From Anaerolineae bacterium (GTDB lineage: Bacteria > Chloroflexota > Anaerolineae > Aggregatilineales > Phototrophicaceae), in NCBI GenBank assembly GCA_021296065.1, contig JAGWBD010000030.1, positions 1 to 43,110 of the forward strand: a stretch of DNA of 43,110 bases, given 5' to 3'. Made by a program: the position numbers and the translations under genes. Positions 17,041 to 25,321 of this stretch are shown in pieces. Under the pieces are notes generated by a model. That model was not told where the DNA came from. It ran no database searches and was given only the letters and a program-made list of their open reading frames with translations. Position 1 is the stretch's first letter. Each line of letters starts with the position of its first letter.

Positions 17041-17613
17041 ATGAAAGTTATTTTGCTGGACTATGTTTTCAAGCACGGCGTAGCAGGTGAGGTCATTGAC
17101 GTCGCTGACGGCTTCGCCCGCAACTATCTCATCCCCTCCGGCCTCGCCGTCAAGGCGACGCCGGCCGAGATGAAACGCGCCACGAGACTGCGCGAACAGG
17201 CCGCCGCGCGCCGTGCCGCCCTCGAAAACCAGTTGAACGAACTGGCACGCCAGATTGATGGCGTGGAACTGGTCTTTTCCCGCCGGGCCGCCATCACCGG
17301 CAAGCTGTTTGGTTCCGTGACCTCGCAGGAAATCGCCGATTCCCTGATGGAAGAGACGGGCGTGGACATCAACCGGCGTCGCATCGGCCACCAGCCCCTG
17401 CGTGAGACCGGCACCCATGAGGTGTTGGTGCGCCTGGGCAACGAAACGGACCCCACGATCAAGGTTACCATCGTCGCGGAACAGGACATGGCCGCCTGGC
17501 TGGCCGAACGGGACGAAGCGGAGGGTGCGCGGGAGGACGACGAGAGCGCGGGGGAGGAGACGGTCGAGGCCGTCGATACTGCCGAAATCGTCGACGGCGA
17601 AACCATTTCCTGA
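17041..17613 (+). CDS. rplI: 50S ribosomal protein bL9
   Basis: 190 residues from the ATG at 17041; the open frame runs upstream to 16909 but across the promoter, so this ATG is chosen. The N-terminal domain MKVILLDYVFKHGVAGEVIDVADGFARNYLIPSGLAVKAT is diagnostic of L9, followed by the long central helix (residues 41-75) and the C-terminal domain with GKLFGSVTSQEIADSL. L9 binds 23S rRNA domain V and projects from the L1 stalk side of the 50S subunit, helping frame maintenance. The usual length is about 150 residues; here there is an extra acidic tail of about 40 residues rich in Glu and Asp (from about residue 152). It is alone here; the rpsF-ssb-rpsR partners found in many bacteria are not nearby. 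Confidence 0.97.
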   Translation: MKVILLDYVFKHGVAGEVIDVADGFARNYLIPSGLAVKATPAEMKRATRLREQAAARRAALENQLNELARQIDGVELVFSRRAAITGKLFGSVTSQEIADSLMEETGVDINRRRIGHQPLRETGTHEVLVRLGNETDPTIKVTIVAEQDMAAWLAERDEAEGAREDDESAGEETVEAVDTAEIVDGETIS

Positions 17614-17672
17614 TCATCCGCCCGCCTGGCGGGCAAAATAGTTGAACGGCCGCGCAGGCCAAACTCCATGCC

Positions 17673-18905
17673 ATGATGGACGCTCGGGCGCTGGGTCGCT
17701 TGTTACGCGAGGCTCGCGAGGCCAGGGAACTCACACTGGCGGACGCGGAGCAGGCGCTGCGCATTCGCCGGCGCATTTTACTGGCATTCGAGGATGGCGT
17801 CTTCGATCTTCCGGATTCATCGGCCGTACAGTTGCGCGGTCTGCTGGGAAATTACGCCCGCTATCTCGGCCTGGACGACGAAAACGTACTTGAGCAATTC
17901 GAGCAGGTACGCCAGGTGGCGCAGCGTCGGCAGCGCCGTGAACGTCGCCGCCGACTAGGCAGGGATCCGCCGCAGCCCCAACCGGTGCCGCAACTGGAAC
18001 TGGGTGGTGGCGAGGGTCTGCAGTTGCGGCGACGCAGACGGCGCAACGTGCTCGGTGCGCTGCTGGTGCTGGTGCTGGGCGCGGGGGCCCTTGCAATTAT
18101 CGTTTTCGTCGCCCTGCAATTTCTTGAAGATCCGGCGCCAGGGGTGGAAACCGTAGGGGAGATACCGCGCCTGATTCCGCCGACCACGCTGCCGACGGCC
18201 GTGGCACTGCGGGACGTCACGGGCGTTCCCGGGATTTCAGCGACGCGATACGAGCGACTGATTCGCCAGAACTGGAACGGCAGTGGCGTACTGGTGACGG
18301 TCGAGGCCGCCCAGCGCAGCTGGCTGCGCCTGACGGCCGATGGTGAGGAAGAGTTCAGCGGCATGTTGCGCCCCGGTGAGCACGTGGAGGTGGCGGCCCG
18401 CAGCGAGATTCTCCTGGGCGCCGGCAACGGCGCGGCGCTGCTGATCACCTGGAACGGGCAGGAGCAACCCGTGCCGGGATTGCGTGGCCAGTTGGTGGAA
18501 ATGACCTTTACGCGGACCGCGACGACGCTCACGGCGAGCGTCGGCTTTGGGCCGACGGCGGTCTTCACCACGACACCTCCGCCAACTTCGGCCATCGACG
18601 TGGGCGCACTGCTGGGCACTCTGTTTCCGGTCTCGTCGGCCACTCTGCCAGGGGCGGACTTCCTGCCCTTGCCGGACGATACCCAGGCGCCTGCCGACAC
18701 GGCTGTCCCGACAGCGCCTGTCAGCGAGACAGCGGCGTTGACGCCAACGGCAACCATTGTTGCGCCTCCGCCGGCATCCGAAACGCCAACGGCGACGGCG
18801 ACCAGCACCCTGACAGTCACGACCAGTCCGACGGCGACAGCCGTGCTGCCTCCACGGGTGACCCAGGTCCCGCTGACACCGGCGAAGAATCTGCAAAACG
18901 GCTAG
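17673..18905 (+). CDS. RodZ-like HTH membrane protein (DUF4115 C-terminal)
   Basis: 410 residues, start MMDARALGRLLREARE; the second ATG three bases later is equally possible. Residues 5-70 form an HTH of the RodZ/Xre type (ARELTLADAEQALRIRRRILLAFEDG, then LRGLLGNYARYLGLD). A basic linker (residues 85-125) leads to a single transmembrane segment at about 126-151 (NVLGALLVLVLGAGALAII). A beta-rich DUF4115 domain lies at about 200-275. The last 120 residues are a Thr/Pro/Ala-rich low-complexity tail. RodZ links MreB filaments to the cell-wall machinery in rods; whether this organism has MreB cannot be seen here. The gene lies 59 bases after rplI and 28 bases before the deaminase-like gene. Confidence 0.85.
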   Translation: MMDARALGRLLREAREARELTLADAEQALRIRRRILLAFEDGVFDLPDSSAVQLRGLLGNYARYLGLDDENVLEQFEQVRQVAQRRQRRERRRRLGRDPPQPQPVPQLELGGGEGLQLRRRRRRNVLGALLVLVLGAGALAIIVFVALQFLEDPAPGVETVGEIPRLIPPTTLPTAVALRDVTGVPGISATRYERLIRQNWNGSGVLVTVEAAQRSWLRLTADGEEEFSGMLRPGEHVEVAARSEILLGAGNGAALLITWNGQEQPVPGLRGQLVEMTFTRTATTLTASVGFGPTAVFTTTPPPTSAIDVGALLGTLFPVSSATLPGADFLPLPDDTQAPADTAVPTAPVSETAALTPTATIVAPPPASETPTATATSTLTVTTSPTATAVLPPRVTQVPLTPAKNLQNG

Positions 18906-18933
18906 AATAGCCGGAGAAACGAGGGAGCAAGTC

Positions 18934-19518
18934 ATGGAATTTACACTGAATTTGCCTGAATGGACCATCCTCGAAAACGAAGCCCTGCCGGCCAGCATGC
19001 CCACGATGGAAGAACGCATGGCAGCGGTAATCCGCTTTTCTCAGTTGAATTTCGAAGAGGGCACGGGCGGGCCCTTCGCCGCCGGCCTCTTCGAGCGCGA
19101 TACGGGCGTGCCGGTGTTGATTGGGGTGAACCGGGTGATGCCGCTCAATTGCTCCTCGGCGCATGCCGAAGTGACGACGATCACGCTGGCGCAGCAGATT
19201 CTGGGCACCTGGGACCTGGGCGGCCCGGGCTTGCCGCCTTACGAACTTGTGGTGAACTGGCGCACCTGCGTCATGTGTTATGGCGCGGTAATCTGGTCCG
19301 GCATACGTTCGCTGGTCATTGCGGGCAGCGGCCCGGAACTGGAGAGCATCACCGGCTTTGACGAAGGGCCGGCGCATCCGCAATGGAAAGAGGAACTTGA
19401 GCGACGCGGCATTGACGTGGTCGACAACCTGCTGAGGGACGAGGCGGTGGCGGTGTTCCATGCCTTCGCCGCCAGCGGCAGTCACGTCTACAATGCCCGC
19501 CAGGGAGACCAGGAGTGA
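18934..19518 (+). CDS. Cytidine/guanine-deaminase-fold nucleoside deaminase
   Basis: 194 residues, ATG start with GAGGGAGCAA upstream. The zinc-binding signature is H77-A-E79 with E79 as proton shuttle, and C112-V-M-C115. In most family members the second motif reads PCxxC; here it is R-T-C-V-M-C, so the preceding Pro is replaced by Thr. The HAE to CxxC spacing (about 33 residues) is longer than the common 27-30. It hydrolytically deaminates a purine or pyrimidine base or nucleoside; the substrate is not predictable. No export signal is present, so it is cytoplasmic. It sits between the RodZ-like gene and rimO on the same strand, probably cotranscribed. Confidence 0.85.
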   Translation: MEFTLNLPEWTILENEALPASMPTMEERMAAVIRFSQLNFEEGTGGPFAAGLFERDTGVPVLIGVNRVMPLNCSSAHAEVTTITLAQQILGTWDLGGPGLPPYELVVNWRTCVMCYGAVIWSGIRSLVIAGSGPELESITGFDEGPAHPQWKEELERRGIDVVDNLLRDEAVAVFHAFAASGSHVYNARQGDQE

Positions 19519-19573
19519 ATCACCGGCTTCCAGGGAACTGGCATGCCCGTCAGTCTGGACTGCGCCAGAATTC

Positions 19574-21010
19574 ATGAGCCAAAACAACTTCTATCTGCTC
19601 AGCCTGGGCTGCGCCAAGAACATGGTTGATTCCGGGAGTATGGCCCAGGTGCTGGGGCAACACGGCATGCGGGGCAGCGCGACTCCTGACGAGGCCTCGG
19701 TCCTGATCGTCAACACCTGCGGCTTCCTTGAAGCGGCGCGCGAGGAATCGCTGGCGGCATTGCGCGATCTGGTGCGCGGACGGCGCAAGGGTCAGTTGGT
19801 CATCGCCGCCGGTTGCCTGGCACAACGCCACGGAGCCAGCATTGCGCAGGACGTGCCCGGTCTGGACGGCATCATCGGCACGAGGCGCTGGATGGACATC
19901 TTCGACCTGGTGCAGCGCTTGCGCCTGCGCGCGCATCCGGAGCCGCTCTATCACTTGCCGGACGACGCGGACACCGTCGGGCTGGACGAGCGCGGCGTGT
20001 TGCGCGCCAGCGTCGAGGGAGCCAGCGCCTGGCTGAAGATCGCGGACGGATGCCGGCGTCCCTGCGCCTTTTGCACGATTCCCAAAATCAAGGGCACGGC
20101 CGTCAGCCGGCCGCTTGAGACCCTGGTCGACGAGGCGCGACGTTTGCAGGCGCAGGGCCTGCGGGAATTGATTCTGATTGCCCAGGACACGAGCGATTAC
20201 GGCCACGATCTGGGCATGAAGGACGGCCTGGCGACCTTGCTGGATGCGCTGGTCACTGCCGCGCCCGACATCCCCTGGCTGCGCATCATGTACGCCTGGC
20301 CGGGTTATGTCACGCCGCGGCTGATAGAGACGATGGCGGCGCAGCCACAGGTCCTGCCCTATCTGGACATGCCGCTGCAGCACGGCCATCGCAGCACCCT
20401 GCTGCGCATGCGGCGCCCGGCAAACATCGAGTGGGTCTACCAGACTCTGGCGCGAATGCGCGCCCTGATGCCGGACCTGGCCGTACGCACGACCTTTATT
20501 GTGGGCTATCCTGGCGAGACCGACGCCGAGTTTGAGGGCCTGCTCGATTTCGTGCGCGACCTGCAGTTTGATCGCGTGGGCGCTTTCAAATACTCGCAGG
20601 AACCGGGCACGCCTTCCGCCGTCTTGCCGGACCAGGTGCCGGAGGCGATCAAGCAGGAACGCTACGATGCCCTGATGTCGCTGCAGCAAGGTATCAGTCT
20701 GGCGAAGAACCAGGCGCTGGTCGGCCGCGAGATCGACGTGCTGGTGGAGGGTCATGGCGTCAGCGAAGACGAAGCGGGTGCGGCGGAGGGAGGCACGCTC
20801 AGCCTGGGGCGCAGCTGGCGCGACGCGCCGGAGATTGACGGTTACGTCATCGTCGAGGGCGAACTGCCGCCAGGCGAAATCGTGCCGGTGCGCGTCACCG
20901 GCGCGACTGCCTACGACCTTTTTGCCAGCGTGGATTTGCAGGGGCCCGCCGTCATTCAGCCGGGACAGATCATTGGAGAGGGTGCCATTCAATTGCAGGA
21001 GCAGACATGA
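19574..21010 (+). CDS. rimO: Ribosomal protein uS12 methylthiotransferase RimO
   Basis: 478 residues from the ATG at 19574; the open frame goes back to 19460 but overlaps the upstream gene and lacks family character. It is a radical-SAM methylthiotransferase: N-terminal iron-sulfur Cys residues C13 (SLGCAKN), C49 (NTCGF) and C81 (AAGCLAQ), and the radical-SAM CxxxCxxC at C160, C164 and C167 (GCRRPCAFCTIPKIKG). The C-terminal TRAM domain begins near GREIDVLVEGHG. The SLGCAKNMVDS start and the SDG-type iron-sulfur motif separate RimO from MiaB. It adds a methylthio group to the conserved aspartate of ribosomal protein S12. Its stop codon overlaps the ATG of the next gene (ATGA), so the nitroreductase is translationally coupled. 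Confidence 0.94.
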   Translation: MSQNNFYLLSLGCAKNMVDSGSMAQVLGQHGMRGSATPDEASVLIVNTCGFLEAAREESLAALRDLVRGRRKGQLVIAAGCLAQRHGASIAQDVPGLDGIIGTRRWMDIFDLVQRLRLRAHPEPLYHLPDDADTVGLDERGVLRASVEGASAWLKIADGCRRPCAFCTIPKIKGTAVSRPLETLVDEARRLQAQGLRELILIAQDTSDYGHDLGMKDGLATLLDALVTAAPDIPWLRIMYAWPGYVTPRLIETMAAQPQVLPYLDMPLQHGHRSTLLRMRRPANIEWVYQTLARMRALMPDLAVRTTFIVGYPGETDAEFEGLLDFVRDLQFDRVGAFKYSQEPGTPSAVLPDQVPEAIKQERYDALMSLQQGISLAKNQALVGREIDVLVEGHGVSEDEAGAAEGGTLSLGRSWRDAPEIDGYVIVEGELPPGEIVPVRVTGATAYDLFASVDLQGPAVIQPGQIIGEGAIQLQEQT

Positions 21011-21621
21011 ACACAGCACAGAGGGCAAGCCCTGGCGACACCGACGCGGCGGCACAGGCCCTGCTGCACGAGTACATCACCGGGCGCCGCAGCCCGCGCA
21101 ACTATCTCGACCGGCCGGTCGATCGCGCAACCTTGCTCAGCCTGGTGGAAGCGGCGCGCCGGGCGGCCTCGGCCGCCAACATGCAGCCATGTAATTTCAT
21201 CGTGGCGAGCAAGCAGGACGAAAGGGCCTGGGAGCGCATGTTCCAGAGTTGGGCGGGCGGCGCGGCTCTGCTGATGGTCGTCGTCGCGACAATGAAGGTT
21301 ATGACTCCGAAGCAGGAAGAATTCACCCTGCCCACGAGTCAATATGATACCGGGCTTGCAATGGGCAACCTGACCGTGCAGGCCATGGCGCTGGGTCTGA
21401 TGCTGCGCAACATGGCCGGCATCGACCGGGAGCGAATTCGGGAGGTGTACGCAATCCCGCCAACTTATGAGCCGATTTGCGGCGTGGCGCTGGGCTGGCC
21501 GGCCCCGCCCGACTCGCTGCCGGAAAGCCGGCGCGACTTTGAACTGGAGGCGCAGGAGCGCCGGCCTCTTAACAGCTTTGTCTTTGGCGACAGCTGGGGT
21601 CAGCCGGCGCCCTTTCTTTAG
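21007..21621 (+). CDS. Nitroreductase-family flavoprotein
   Basis: 204 residues; its ATG overlaps the rimO TGA by four bases. The N-terminus YITGRRSPRNYLDRPVDRATLLSLVEAARRAASAANMQPCNFIVAS has the RRSxRxY FMN-phosphate-binding pattern and the SAxNxQPxxF motif of the NfsB/nitroreductase family, and DTGLAMGNLTVQAMALGLM and YEPICGVALGWPAP match the rest. These homodimeric FMN enzymes use NAD(P)H to reduce nitro groups, quinones or flavins. Length is normal. The substrate is not known; coupling to rimO is likely a matter of operon structure rather than function. Confidence 0.92.
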   Translation: MNTAQRASPGDTDAAAQALLHEYITGRRSPRNYLDRPVDRATLLSLVEAARRAASAANMQPCNFIVASKQDERAWERMFQSWAGGAALLMVVVATMKVMTPKQEEFTLPTSQYDTGLAMGNLTVQAMALGLMLRNMAGIDRERIREVYAIPPTYEPICGVALGWPAPPDSLPESRRDFELEAQERRPLNSFVFGDSWGQPAPFL

Positions 21622-21642
21622 GTCGGAGCCGGCAGAAGCGGA

Positions 21643-22278
21643 TTAACGCAACTTAATTCCGACGGCGATGCCGTCACCAATCGCGATGATGGTGCTGGAC
21701 AGACGCGGTTCCGCCGCCAGGCTGCGGTTGAAGCGGTCCATGCCTTCATCGCCTTCGGCACCTTGCTTCAGCACCCGGCCGCCGCGAAAGGCGTTGTGGG
21801 TCGCGATCACGCCGCCGACGCGCAGGTTGTCGAGCGACCAGGCGAGGTAGTCCGGATAGCCTTCCTTGTCGGCATCGATGAAGACCAGATCGAAGGGCCC
21901 CTGGGGCGACAATCTCTGCAGGGACTGCAGCGCCGGGCCCTCATGCAGTTGAACGCGATCAGCCAACCCGGCCCGCGCGAAGCTGGCGCGCGCCACGCTG
22001 GCGTGCAGACTGCTGACTTCCAGCGTGTGGAGCACGCCGTCCGGCGGCAGCGCGCGCGCCAGCCAGGTGCCGCTGTAACCGGCCAGCGTGCCGATCTCCA
22101 CGATCTTGCGCGCGTCTGCCAGTTGCGCCAGCCATTGCAGCATTCGCCCTTCCTGCGGGCTGAGGCTGATTCGCGGCATGTTGTGGCGCTGCGTCTCGGT
22201 CTGAATCGAGGCGAGCACCTCGTCTTCCGGGGCAAACAATTCGTTGACGTAGGCTTCGCGGGCGGATTTGTCGTCCAT
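21643..22278 (-). CDS. SAM-dependent O-methyltransferase (caffeoyl-CoA OMT family)
   Basis: 211 residues from an ATG at 22278, preceded four bases earlier by AGGAG; an ATG at 22290 overlapping the ribonuclease Z stop codon (ATGA) is the alternative, with no ribosome-binding site. Motifs: VEIGTLAGYSGTWLARALP (SAM-binding loop), LVFIDADKEGYPDYL (metal-binding Asp residues) and GGVIATHNAFRGG. This is a class I, metal-dependent family-3 O-methyltransferase, usually acting on catechol-type hydroxyls. It is the last gene of the minus-strand string and is convergent with the nitroreductase across 21 bases. Confidence 0.92.
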   Translation of the reverse strand: MDDKSAREAYVNELFAPEDEVLASIQTETQRHNMPRISLSPQEGRMLQWLAQLADARKIVEIGTLAGYSGTWLARALPPDGVLHTLEVSSLHASVARASFARAGLADRVQLHEGPALQSLQRLSPQGPFDLVFIDADKEGYPDYLAWSLDNLRVGGVIATHNAFRGGRVLKQGAEGDEGMDRFNRSLAAEPRLSSTIIAIGDGIAVGIKLR

Positions 22279-22286
22279 ACTTCTCC

Positions 22287-23237
22287 TCATTTTTTGTCGG
22301 GACGGACCCTGGTGACCGGTCGGTCGCGATAGATCTCGAAGTGATCGAAATCGCGCGCGAGCAGGGTCGTGGGGAATATGGCGCGCGCTTCCCGCTTGAT
22401 GTCACGCTCGCGATAGCGGCGCGAGACATGGGTCAGGATCAGGGTCTCTACGTTGTTCTCCGCGGCGAGCAGCGCCGCCTGGTGAGCGGTCAGGTGGCCA
22501 AAGGCGTTGGCAGTTTCGACATCGTCGTGCAGGAAAGTGGCCTCGATGACAAGCGCCGTGGCATCGCGCACGTACGCTCCCAGATTGTCGATGCGTCCGC
22601 AATCGCCAACATGGACATATTTCGCGCCGGGCAGGGCCGGCCCCAGCACCATGTCCGGCGTGACGGTTCGGCCGTCGGCCAGGGAGACGCTCCTGCCCTG
22701 CACGAGTTCGCGTCGTTCCGGACCGGCGGGTAGGCCCAGCGCTTCCGCCCGTTCGACGAGAAAGGGACGATGTGCTTTCTGCTGAAAGACAAAGCCGAAG
22801 TTGCCGCCACCGCGATGTCTGACCGGAAAGGCACCGACGCTGAAGGTCTTTTCATCGAGCAACAGGCCCGGCTTCAGTTCACGCAGGCGGATGTCAATGG
22901 GCAGGCGTTCGTAATCGAGGACGACGCCAAAGAGCAGGGCGTGGACCCGCCGCAAGGGATGGTGGCCGGCCCAGATTTCAATCTCGTTGATGTTTTCCCA
23001 ACTGGTCAGGGTGGACATCAGACCGCCCAGGCCAAGCATGTGGTCGAGATGCCCGTGGGTCAGAAGGACCCGGTTCAGGTTGCGGAAGCCAACGCCACTG
23101 CGCAGGATCTGACGCTGTGTGCCTTCGCCGCAATCGATCAGGAAGCGCTGGTCGCCGGCCAGCAGCAACTGCGACGGCAAGCCGCGATGGATGGAAGGCG
23201 CCGAGGCCGAGGTGCCCAGCATCACCAGTTCGAACAC
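22287..23237 (-). CDS. rnz: Ribonuclease Z
   Basis: 316 residues with a GTG start two bases after the upstream stop codon. The N-terminus MFELVMLGTSASAPSIHRGLPSQLLL and the metal-binding HGHLDH motif (residues 61-66) are those of tRNase Z (ElaC type), an endonuclease that removes the 3' trailer of tRNA precursors. Further metal ligands are visible in HVGDCGR, the conserved Asp/His region near HLTAHQA, and LILTHVSRR. Length (about 310) fits the short bacterial form. The protein is cytoplasmic and a zinc-dependent dimer. It follows the glycosyltransferase segment with a 2-base gap, so is translationally coupled in a string whose other genes are membrane and glycan related. Confidence 0.94.
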   Translation of the reverse strand: MFELVMLGTSASAPSIHRGLPSQLLLAGDQRFLIDCGEGTQRQILRSGVGFRNLNRVLLTHGHLDHMLGLGGLMSTLTSWENINEIEIWAGHHPLRRVHALLFGVVLDYERLPIDIRLRELKPGLLLDEKTFSVGAFPVRHRGGGNFGFVFQQKAHRPFLVERAEALGLPAGPERRELVQGRSVSLADGRTVTPDMVLGPALPGAKYVHVGDCGRIDNLGAYVRDATALVIEATFLHDDVETANAFGHLTAHQAALLAAENNVETLILTHVSRRYRERDIKREARAIFPTTLLARDFDHFEIYRDRPVTRVRPDKK

Positions 23238-23239
23238 GC

Positions 23240-23761
23240 TTAGCCGTCCCCCGCTCCGACCGTGAACGCACTGTCGCTCAGAAAGAGGCGCGTGCCGCGC
23301 GCCTCGCCGTCAATCAGGATGGCAAGGCGCTGTTTGTCACCTTGCCGGTAAGCGCCGGTTGAGACCAAATAGTTGCCGGCAGGCGTGGCTTCGGGCAGGT
23401 TGACGTAGGTGACCTGGATGAAAATGTCGCGCGGCCGCAGGCTGGACGGCAGGACGCTGATGCGGTCGCTCTGCGAGGTAATGACGGCCGGGTCCGGCAT
23501 GACGTGGGTAAACAGGCGCAGGTCCTCTTGCAGCGGGCCATCCACGCGCCACCAGGTGACCGAGGTGAAGGCCTCCCCTTCCTGATAAATTCTGTCGTCT
23601 CCTGGTTCGTATCCAAGGAAGGTGAGGTTGCTGTCCAGGGTAACCGGCGGCAGCAGGTTTGCCGCGCCGCCGGGCGCTTCCGGTGCGAGGCGCAGATTCG
23701 AGGTTGTGGTGAAACTGCCGACCTTGTCGCCCAGCCGTTCCCGCACGTCCAGCACAAACAC
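23240..23761 (-). pseudogene. C-terminal segment of the split glycosyltransferase, after the in-frame TAG
   Basis: 173 residues if read from a GTG at 23761. The same reading frame continues upstream through LNRSPSLPPDS to the TAG at 23807-23809 that ends the membrane glycosyltransferase gene, so this looks like the C-terminal soluble domain of one longer protein of about 681 residues. It is beta-rich and contains FTSVTWWRVDGPLQEDLRLFTHVM, a pattern seen in the periplasmic or extracellular C-terminal domains of Chloroflexota PMT-like proteins (from my own recall of the family, not checked). No N-terminal signal or independent ribosome-binding site is convincing. Stop TAA is two bases before the ribonuclease Z start. 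Whether it is a separate gene, a pseudogene piece or a readthrough product is open. Confidence 0.6.
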
Positions 23762-23806
23762 AGAATCCGGCGGCAGGGAAGGGCTCCGGTTCAGGGCATT
23801 GAGTTG

Positions 23807-25285
23807 CTAGCAGTCGCGGAGAAGGGGATTGTTGTTGGCCAGGGAAGCCGGGTCCGGCAGGATGATCTGTTGCAACTCGCCGCCACTGGCGAGCACCAGA
23901 CCCGTGATACAGTCGGCGTAGCGCAGGTGTTCGCCACGGTCATGCAGGAGCAGCAGCAAGCGCCAGGCGTCACTCAGTTCTAGGGAGGGATCCGGGTCCA
24001 TCGTCGGGAGACAGACCACCGTGGGCAGATCGTCTGCACTGGCTTCGACGTGACGCGCCAACAGGCCCATGCGATCGTTCCAGGCATCCCTCGTTTCCGC
24101 TGACGAGGCCCAGGCGTTGAACAGGTCGTGGCTCGTCCAGACGATGTTGAGGCCTGGCAGCAGGACCAGCGCAATGACCGGCGTGAATCGCGCCAACTGA
24201 CCGGGATTGATGGAAAGTGTCGCCACACCGAAACCGAAGAGGAGCGCCAGCAAGGGCAAGAGCGCTGCCATACTGGCGAAGTCCGGGCTGTTGTTGACGA
24301 AAAGTGTCGTTGGCGCCAGCGCAATCAGAAAGACAAGCGGCAGGGCAAAGCGAGGGCGGTGCCGAAAGCGAAAAGCCGCCATCAGGCCGGCCAGGCAAAT
24401 CAACCCGCTGAAGAAATCAATCAGGGGGCGTCCGGGCAGATTGTGCAAGGGACTGGAATCCCCGACAAATGCAATTCCCGTCAGCGTGTTGGATATGGAT
24501 TGCAGTGGCGGGCTGGCATTGATGTCGTAGTCCCCCAGCAGCCGCGCAAGGCCGCTGAGTTCGAACAGCCGCAGCGTGGACAGCACATAGGGCGCCAGTA
24601 CGACAAGGATCAGTGCCAGCACAAAGAGCAGTGAAATAATCAGTGTTAATGTCAGCGGTCCCTGGCTGCGTGTCAGCCAGTAGATGAAAAGCAGGACGCC
24701 AAGCACCAGCCAGAACTGGACCGGATGGACGTAGAAGCCAAGAGCGACTGCAACCCCCAGGGCGGTGAAGGCGATGGTGCCCGGCAGGCGCTGCCCGATA
24801 CGCGCCGGCACGGACAGAATCTGTACTGTGCCCAGCATGGTGGCGACGCTCATCAGGGGCACCAGGGTCATCGCTGTGACACTGCGTCCCAGCAGGACGG
24901 GCCACAGGCTTACACTCAGCAGGGCCAGCGCCGCCACCGCGCCGCGCACCCCGCAGAGGCGCCGCGCCAGGGCGTAAAGGAGGGCGAGTGAGAGCAGGCT
25001 GACGAAGACGGAAAACACGCGAAAACCGATGCTGCCGCCACCGGTCAGATTGCTGCTGATCCCCAGCAGGGCAGGGTAAAAGCCTTCGCGCCCCCATGCC
25101 GTGCCGGCGGGAGACTGGTCGTAAAAGACTGCGATGTGCCCGGCGCGCAGCGATTCGACGATGCGCAGGGACAGATACTCGTGCTCATTGAACCCGGTGG
25201 GCAGGTCTGCCAGACGATAGCCGCGCAGCAGGGCCGCAATCAGCAGAAACAGGGTCGCCAGGACGAAACCGGTGCGGGAGGACAA
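23807..25285 (-). CDS. Membrane glycosyltransferase of the PMT/ArnT (GT39) type, N-terminal part
   Basis: 492 residues from a TTG at 25285 with GGAGA upstream. Many hydrophobic segments alternate with short loops (first at about residues 5-22, about 10-12 in all). The first large extracytoplasmic loop begins DLPTGFNEHEYLSLRIVESLRAG, the place where PMT/ArnT proteins carry their acidic catalytic motif (N-E-H-E here). The family transfers a sugar from a polyprenyl-phosphate carrier to a protein or lipid outside the membrane. The frame is closed by TAG at 23807, but the same frame reopens and continues for about 188 residues (see separate entry). It is in a string with three anchored glycoside-hydrolase-like genes and a CopD-like gene. 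Confidence 0.75.
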   Translation of the reverse strand: MSSRTGFVLATLFLLIAALLRGYRLADLPTGFNEHEYLSLRIVESLRAGHIAVFYDQSPAGTAWGREGFYPALLGISSNLTGGGSIGFRVFSVFVSLLSLALLYALARRLCGVRGAVAALALLSVSLWPVLLGRSVTAMTLVPLMSVATMLGTVQILSVPARIGQRLPGTIAFTALGVAVALGFYVHPVQFWLVLGVLLFIYWLTRSQGPLTLTLIISLLFVLALILVVLAPYVLSTLRLFELSGLARLLGDYDINASPPLQSISNTLTGIAFVGDSSPLHNLPGRPLIDFFSGLICLAGLMAAFRFRHRPRFALPLVFLIALAPTTLFVNNSPDFASMAALLPLLALLFGFGVATLSINPGQLARFTPVIALVLLPGLNIVWTSHDLFNAWASSAETRDAWNDRMGLLARHVEASADDLPTVVCLPTMDPDPSLELSDAWRLLLLLHDRGEHLRYADCITGLVLASGGELQQIILPDPASLANNNPLLRDC

Positions 25286-25321
25286 GGCAGGTCTCCAGAG
25301 AGAAACCGGGTGACGGCTGTT

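Noticed and set aside
17609-17640. GC-rich hairpin (GCCCGC/GCGGGC) after rplI, considered as a terminator
   Set aside because: No T-run follows (AAAATAG instead), and the next gene is close on the same strand, so I do not call termination.
19550-21055. 501-residue open frame on the minus strand opposite rimO
   Set aside because: Shadow of rimO, which carries both iron-sulfur motifs and the TRAM domain.
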